Shown in pieces: positions 1 to 5,700 of a DNA stretch of 7,934 nt (its first letter is position 1; each line of letters opens with the position of its first letter). This DNA comes from Candidatus Aminicenantota bacterium. GTDB taxonomy: Bacteria; Acidobacteriota; Aminicenantia; UBA2199. Under the pieces are notes generated by a model. That model did not search any database. It was not told the DNA's origin and saw only the letters and a list, made by a program, of their open reading frames with translations. Both the position numbers and the translations under genes were made by a program. The stretch covers positions 1-7,934 of the forward strand of contig JAHELQ010000236.1 of assembly GCA_024644125.1 (NCBI GenBank). Reading direction: 5' to 3'.

Positions 1-3
1 TGA

Positions 4-2700
4 TTACTCATCATCTTCTTCCATTCTGCGTAGTTGCCGTTGTTTTACCCGGGCGGACCTTCCTCTATTTATCGATTCTTCGGTCACTTGTTCCTTTTCC
101 TCTTCCGCCGGAAGGTTGGCCTCTAGCTCGAGATAAGCGATAAACAAGCGAATTGTATATTGTTCAAACAATACAAAAACCGGAACTTCCCGGCCCAGGG
201 TTTCATGAATTCTGGCGCTCAATTGAATGGCCTTGAGGGAATTGCCTCCAATGGTAAAAAAATTATCCAGCACTCCTATCTTTTCAACTCCCAATACCTC
301 TTTCCAGATTTCCGCCAGAATACATTCCAATTCTGTTTCCGGCGGGATGAATTCGGCGTCGCTGCCCATGATATCCGGCGCCGGAAGCGCGCGGGTATCC
401 AGTTTCCCATTGGGAGTCAGAGGCATGCTAAGCATTGGAACAAAAAAGCCGGGCACCATGTAGGACGGCATCTCCGCGTTCATAAACGCGCGGAGTTTCT
501 GAATATCCAATCCCGGCTCCCCGACAAAATAGGCGCACAACCTGGTATCCCCGTCATCCGTCCCTTTGGTGGCGGTGACAACCGCCTCTGCGATCCCCGG
601 GTATTCAAGTAATTTGCTTTCTATTTCACTGAGTTCGACCCTGAAGCCACGGATTTTAATTTGTTTGTCCTTTCTTCCCCAAAATTCCAGAATTCCATCC
701 GCGTTCCAACGCCCCAAATCGCCGGTCCGGTACAATCTCCCTCCAGGGAAGAACGGATCGTTGGGAAATTTTTCATGAGTCAATTCCGGCCGGTTCAAGT
801 AACCTTCGGCCACGCCGCGACCGCCGGTACTAATCTCCCCCACCGCTCCGATAGGAAGAAGATTCAAATCCCGGTCCAGAATGTGGACGGTGGAATTCGC
901 CAGTGGTGTTCCTATTGGAAGGCGGCTCTCATACGGACGGTCAACAGGCAAAAATGTAGAAAATGTGGTATTTTCCGTAGGACCATACATGTGAAGCACG
1001 CGTAGCTCCGGCCAGGCGTGAACCAATTTGTTCACATGTTCCGCTTTCACCATATCCCCGCCAACGAGAAAGTATTCCAATCGCCTGAAGGCGTCGATGC
1101 GGACGGCAGCCATCTGGTAATACAATTGCGGGATCAGATGCAATATCGTAACGCGGTGCCGAAGGACCAGATCCGCGCATTTCCCGGTGTCGAGAATTTC
1201 GTTTTCAGACGCCAGATGAAGTTCCAACCCGTTGAGAAGAGGTCCCCATATTTCGAAGGTGGTGATATCGAAGCCCACGGCGCCGGTCAGCAATAATCGT
1301 TCTCCCGATTTGAATTGGATAAAATTGGTGTTTTTCACCAGAGCCACAACTCCCCGGTGACCGACCAACACCCCTTTGGGTTTTCCGGTGGATCCGGAAG
1401 TGTAGATCACGTAGGCTGAATCGGTTAAATGATCTGTCTTTTCGCCAATATCCCGGGGTGTTTTATCCAATTCATCGAGGATCGTTTCAATATCTATCAC
1501 TTCAATATTCGTCAATCCATCCGTTCCCGCAAGGCTTTCCGCTTGTCTGGAATCACTCACCAACAATGAAGCTGAGCTGTCTTTCAACATATACGCGATC
1601 CGCTCCGCGGGATATCCCGGATCGATGGGTAGATACACCGCGCCGGCTTTCAGGGCGCCCAGCAGGGCGACGACCATCTCCGGCTGGCGGGGAAGCAACA
1701 CAGCAACGATCGAGCCGGTCTGAATTCCCCGGGCCCTCATCCATCCGGCCATGTTTCCCGATACCTCCGAGAGGGTGTGGTAGGTGAAATGCACGTCGTG
1801 GAACACCAGGGCTATGGCGTCGGGATATAAGTCGGCTGTCTCTTCGAACGTCGAATGAATGGTCACTCGCTCCGAGTGTTGAAGGTTGGGATCGTTATAC
1901 TGGCAAAGCAGGCGATGTCGCTCTGCGTCATCCACGATCCCCAATTCCTCTAACCGCTTGTCTGGATGCCCGGCTGCGATTTCCGCCAGATGATCCAGAT
2001 GCTTGATGATGTCCTGGATCGTACGCTTCCGCCATAGGTCCGGATTGTATTCGAGATAACCTTCGACCGGATGTTCATTTTTTTTGAATACAAATGTCAT
2101 ATTGGGCGTTTGCCGGGATAAATAGTCTTTTTCCTGAATGGATTCCAACAGGACCGCTACGTCGAAGAACGGCGATGATCCGTTGCCCGCTTCGAGACCC
2201 AACGCCTCGGCCAGCAAACCAAGAGGATACCCGTAATGATTCATGCCTTCTTTAATGGTTTCCCTGATTCCCAGGAGGATTTTTTTGAAATCGGCGTCGC
2301 TCTTTATGGCGCTTCTGCATGGGATCACGGTATTGATAATATCGTCCTCCGTGGCTTGCCGGTAAATTGGCAGGCCCACCACAATATCTTCGTTACCGCT
2401 ATACCTTTCCAGTAAAATCGCCACCATCGATGTCAAGATCACCAGAAGGAGGGAATCGCTGTTATTGCACAATGCAAGCACGTTTTCCATCGCTGGTGGG
2501 GATAAAAGAATTTCCTCCCGCGCTCTATTCTGACCGGGGAATGTGTTGCCGGGAAAGTCATATGGGAATGTGCTTTTTTGCCAATCGCCCGAAAGTCGAT
2601 CGAGCCAATAAGCGCGCTCCTTTGTTTTATGGGCGGCGATAGCAGCGTGATCGCCGGCGTTTCCGATTGGTGTTCCCTCAATTCTGTTTTCTTCTCTCAT
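4..2700 (-). CDS. NRPS subunit: truncated C, adenylation and PCP domains
   Basis: A single-module non-ribosomal peptide synthetase subunit of 898 residues that activates one amino acid with ATP and holds it as a thioester on its carrier domain. Domains: residual C-domain C-lobe about 24-255, A domain about 280-775, PCP about 785-858 (Ser821), then a charged tail 864-898. A motifs are complete: VIYTSGSTGKPKG (431-443), FDITTFEIWG (477-486), MYGPTEN (571-577), YRTGDLG (657-663), KIRGFRVE (682-689) and NGK with Lys766. The start is fixed by AGGAAGGA 4 bases upstream and an in-frame stop 21 bases before the ATG. There is no thioesterase, reductase or epimerase, so the chain continues on another protein. 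The gene follows the PKS gene by 32 bases; that PKS ends in a full C domain, the likely condensation catalyst for this module. The function class is certain; the amino acid is not. Confidence 0.97.
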   Translation of the reverse strand: MREENRIEGTPIGNAGDHAAIAAHKTKERAYWLDRLSGDWQKSTFPYDFPGNTFPGQNRAREEILLSPPAMENVLALCNNSDSLLLVILTSMVAILLERYSGNEDIVVGLPIYRQATEDDIINTVIPCRSAIKSDADFKKILLGIRETIKEGMNHYGYPLGLLAEALGLEAGNGSSPFFDVAVLLESIQEKDYLSRQTPNMTFVFKKNEHPVEGYLEYNPDLWRKRTIQDIIKHLDHLAEIAAGHPDKRLEELGIVDDAERHRLLCQYNDPNLQHSERVTIHSTFEETADLYPDAIALVFHDVHFTYHTLSEVSGNMAGWMRARGIQTGSIVAVLLPRQPEMVVALLGALKAGAVYLPIDPGYPAERIAYMLKDSSASLLVSDSRQAESLAGTDGLTNIEVIDIETILDELDKTPRDIGEKTDHLTDSAYVIYTSGSTGKPKGVLVGHRGVVALVKNTNFIQFKSGERLLLTGAVGFDITTFEIWGPLLNGLELHLASENEILDTGKCADLVLRHRVTILHLIPQLYYQMAAVRIDAFRRLEYFLVGGDMVKAEHVNKLVHAWPELRVLHMYGPTENTTFSTFLPVDRPYESRLPIGTPLANSTVHILDRDLNLLPIGAVGEISTGGRGVAEGYLNRPELTHEKFPNDPFFPGGRLYRTGDLGRWNADGILEFWGRKDKQIKIRGFRVELSEIESKLLEYPGIAEAVVTATKGTDDGDTRLCAYFVGEPGLDIQKLRAFMNAEMPSYMVPGFFVPMLSMPLTPNGKLDTRALPAPDIMGSDAEFIPPETELECILAEIWKEVLGVEKIGVLDNFFTIGGNSLKAIQLSARIHETLGREVPVFVLFEQYTIRLFIAYLELEANLPAEEEKEQVTEESINRGRSARVKQRQLRRMEEDDE
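7..111 (-). other. Charged C-terminal tail of the NRPS, possible docking segment
   Basis: Residues 864-898 after the PCP form a tail with an acidic stretch (PAEEEKEQVTEES), a strongly basic stretch (NRGRSARVKQRQLRR) and a final acidic cluster (MEEDDE). A subunit that ends in a PCP without a release domain must hand its chain to another protein, and such tails commonly act as docking elements. That role is inferred here; no partner is visible. Confidence 0.5.
127..354 (-). other. Peptidyl carrier protein (PCP) domain
   Basis: Holds the activated amino acid, and after condensation the extended chain, on phosphopantetheine. The motif DNFFTIGGNSLKAI (812-825) contains the attachment Ser821 at codon 240-238. 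The preceding helix (LECILAEIWKEVLGVEKIGV) is typical. The domain is followed by a 35-residue charged tail rather than a thioesterase. Confidence 0.95.
376..1857 (-). other. Adenylation (A) domain
   Basis: Activates an amino acid as its aminoacyl-AMP and transfers it to the PCP. Aligning by eye to GrsA, the ten specificity residues read D478, I479, F482, H521, L545, G547, M571, T579, F580, K766 (DIFHLGMTFK). Asp478 and Lys766 are the standard anchors for alpha-amino and carboxylate groups, so an L- or D-alpha-amino acid is expected. From memory, the first six positions equal the 4-hydroxyphenylglycine code (DIFHLGLLCK), while the TFK end resembles aliphatic Val/Ile codes (DAFWIGGTFK). A hydrophobic or aromatic residue is a reasonable guess, not a firm call. 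Confidence 0.92.
1936..2631 (-). other. Truncated condensation domain (C-terminal lobe only)
   Basis: Residues about 24-255 match the second half of a C domain. Landmarks run parallel to the full C domain in the upstream protein: ERAYWLDRLSG with ENYWTAVLAG, FPYDF with LPYDF, LLERYSGNEDIVVG with LHKYTGNTDMVVG, and SPFFDV with NPLFDV. The N-terminal lobe, with the HHxxxDG active site and the RHExLRT and YxDYAxW motifs, is absent, so this segment cannot catalyse condensation alone. It may serve as the structural platform against which A domains normally pack, or as a contact surface for the upstream subunit (inference). Confidence 0.85.
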
Positions 2701-2704
2701 GTTT

Positions 2705-2712
2705 TCCTTCCT
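2705..2712 (-). promoter_or_regulatory. Ribosome binding site of the NRPS gene
   Basis: Reading the minus strand, AGGAAGGA lies 4 bases before the ATG at 2700 (the proximal AGGA at spacing 4, the distal AGGA at spacing 8). An in-frame TGA at 2724-2722 stops any useful upstream extension. Together these fix the start and show that the short N-terminus of the NRPS, with its missing C-domain lobe, is not a start-site error. The 32-base gap holds no visible terminator hairpin, so the two genes are probably on one transcript. Confidence 0.82.
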
Positions 2713-2732
2713 GAACGTTAGTCATCATTACT

Positions 2733-5700
2733 TTAAAAAGCGAAGTCCGCATCGTCTTCTTCCGGCACATTCAATTGTTTGTCAAAAATACCGGCAAAAA
2801 TCTGGATTTCTTCTATCGTGATATCCGGTTTGCCACAGATCGACGCAATCACCGTCAGCAACCTCCGGGAAAAATTGTCCATTGTCTCTTTTTTATAAAG
2901 CTCGGTTGAGTATTCCAGGTTAAAAATCACACGATCGCCGATGGGATTGGCCCAAAGAGTCAAATCGAACTTTGAAGCCTGACCCTTTTCTCTCGAACTA
3001 TCTTCGGAAATCGCAATGTTCTCGACATCCAATTGAGTTTGCTCATAGTTTTGCACATTGAGGCAAACATCAAACAACGGATTTCTATAGGATTCGACCG
3101 GAAGATTCAGCGCTTCCACCAGGCTCTCGAATTGAACATCCTGGTTGGCGAACGCTTGCAGCGAGAGTTCCTTCACCTGTCGCAACAGTTCAAGGTATTT
3201 GGATTCCGGTGAAAGTTGGACGCGCATAGGCAGTAAGTTGACAAACATGCCCACGAGTTTTTCAAGATCCGCGTGAGATCTTCCGGCAATGGCGCTTCCG
3301 ACCACCATATCCGTGTTGCCGGTGTATTTGTGCAACATGATATACAAAACCGCCAGCAAGTTCATAAACAAAGTGACACCGGCCTCGGATCCCATATCGT
3401 TAAAACGTCTGGTCAGTGCCGCATCCATCACGAACGCGTAATCTTTACCTTCATACCTCATCACGGCCGGGCGGCGGAAATCATAAGGCAATGTTGTCGG
3501 CGCGATGGTTCCTGCCCCAGCGAGGACTGCCGTCCAATAATTCTCCTGTTCATGCAATCTTCCGCTCTCGATCAACGCGTTCTGCCAGACGGCGTAATCG
3601 CGGTATTGGATTTCCAGCGACTCTGGCGGCTTTCCTTCGTAATAATCGAATAGATCCTTTTGCAAAATAGCGATACCGGTTGCGTCCGACGCGATGTGGT
3701 GGATATCGAAGAGCCATACATAATGATTCTCGCCCAGGTGTAAAATTTGAGAGCGAACCAACGGTGCCCGAGCGAGATCGAAGGGCCGGATAAAATCGAG
3801 AACCCGTTCCGCCGCCTCTTCCCTGGCTGCGGGGATGCACTGGATTTCCAAATGGCAGGACTGGTGTACCACCTGGACCGGTTCGCCGTTCAACAGCGCG
3901 AAGGATGTTCTCAGAATTTCATGTCGCCGCAACAAGCTGTCGAACGCCGATTGCCAACGCTCAAGATCCAATTCCGAGGCGAACGTAATCACTTGAGGAA
4001 GATTGTAAGCAACGCTGTGGGGGGCCAATTGTTGATGAATGAACAGCCGCTTTTGCGCCGAAGACAGAGGATAATAATCTCTGGCTTCAACCGCAGCGAT
4101 ATCGCCGGCAGAATCGATCGCAGCCTTCCTGGCGAAATCCGCCAGAGCTCGGACTGTGGCGCGGTTAAAAATTTCAGACACCGGTATTTTAATGTCCATC
4201 TCCCGGTGAATTCTACTTGAAACCGTGATAATCTGAAGCGAGTCCACCCCCAATTCAAAAAAATCATCATGGACGCCCACCCGGTCCAGCCCAAGAAAAC
4301 CCGCCCAAATAGCGCAGAGTCTCTCCTCGATGTCATCTGTTGGAGCCGCGTACGCCACCGAGAGATCGGGGCGTTGGTGCCGACTCCCGGAGGATTGGGA
4401 TGGTTTGGCCTCCTTGTCGGCTGTCGAGGCTTTTTCGCTCGCGCGAATCGAGGCGAAATCGCGGGTGGATACCGCCAGTACCGGCAATCGCGCCGCCAAC
4501 GCCCTGCGGAAGATCTCGATTCCCTCTTCATTCGTTATCGCGTGATCCAGCGAGGCGTTTCTCCGGTTTGAACCGGTTTCTGGCCGCTGTCTCCTGACGC
4601 CCACCAGGGTGAAGCCCTCGATATCCACAAGCTCGCCGCCTTCGGGGGATAACAGCGTGATATCAAATTCCAGTGATTGACCGGTTTGTTCATCACTGTT
4701 TTTTTGCCGCGCAATACTTACGAAGCCGGCTTCCAACTCCTTGAAGATCGTGATCTTCCTATACGAAAACGGAACATACATCCCCCTCCCGGAATAATTA
4801 CCGATCATGAAGGATGTAGCGGAATCCAGCATCGCAGGATGAAGCAGATAATCATCCAGATCCCCGGTATATTCGGGAGGAAGCGCGATCACAGCCTGCC
4901 CATGATGTCCGGCGCTGCGGATTTCAGTAAGATTGCGCCAACGGCCGCCTACTTGAAGTGTTTGGTTTTGATGAGCAGGCGAAAAATCCACTTTTGTCTC
5001 CACAGTGGCCAATCGTTGTTTGATGGCGTTCAATTCCGCGGCCTTGCCATCGAGACGGAATTCATGACCAACCACAACCGTGGCTGTCGCGTGAGTGACT
5101 ACTCTCCCTTCGCGAGAGCTCGATATTTTGATATCAAATGCTTCTTCATTACGGCACGTTTCCAGTGTCACATCCACAGGCGCGCCGTCGCGACCGGCAA
5201 GGGGCGCCAGAAAAAACACGTCGCGAAGTTCCATTCGCGACGTACCGGTCAAGTGAGCCATTGCGGCGCGAATCATCTCCAGGTACGCGGTCGCCGGCAA
5301 CGTGGGGGTATCCATGATGCGATGTTCGCCCATGATCCAATGCCTGCCCGAATCCAGGGTCGCATAGTAGATTCGCCTTCCACTTCCCTGATCCGCCAGC
5401 GAGTCGAATAAATAATGCTGAATTGCAGTTCTCTTAGGTAATTCCGGATTCGCCTGGTCGGGTTTCAAAGATTTCATCCTCGCTGCCATTCCCACCTCTT
5501 TCCAGCTATCCCAGGCGATGGCCGTGATTGCGGGTCTACTATCGCTGCCTTCCACGCCGGCGCAGGCGTTCAAAAACGCGTTAGCGGAACAATACGCCAC
5601 CTGCCCGGTGGAACCGAGGTATGAGTTCAATGACGAGCAGGCAATGAAAAAATCCAGTTTAAAATTGGTTGTGGCACAGATTAGATTCACCGTGCCGGAT

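Noticed and set aside
4..130. Thioesterase or reductase release domain at the NRPS C-terminus
   Set aside because: Only about 40 residues follow the PCP. No GxSxG motif or Rossmann motif is present.
1936..2732. Half-C of the NRPS as a frameshift remnant of a once-continuous PKS-NRPS gene
   Set aside because: The upstream protein already has a complete C domain with its own C-lobe. The gap holds a stop, a good RBS and an ATG, so two separate genes fit better than one broken gene.
2701..2732. Terminator or promoter between the two genes
   Set aside because: The 32 bases contain the RBS and no GC-rich hairpin with a T-run. They are too short for a convincing independent promoter; an internal promoter within the upstream gene cannot be excluded.
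3989..4531. Minus-strand frame of 180 codons offset from the PKS frame, as a sign of a frameshift
   Set aside because: The main frame reads without interruption through the ACP and into the C domain, with all motifs present. The alternative frame only mirrors it.
4677..5411. Plus-strand open frame of 244 codons
   Set aside because: It lies antisense to the DH and adjoining KR region, has no recognisable domain, and its translation has the irregular composition of a shadow frame. The minus-strand frame shows continuous PKS homology.
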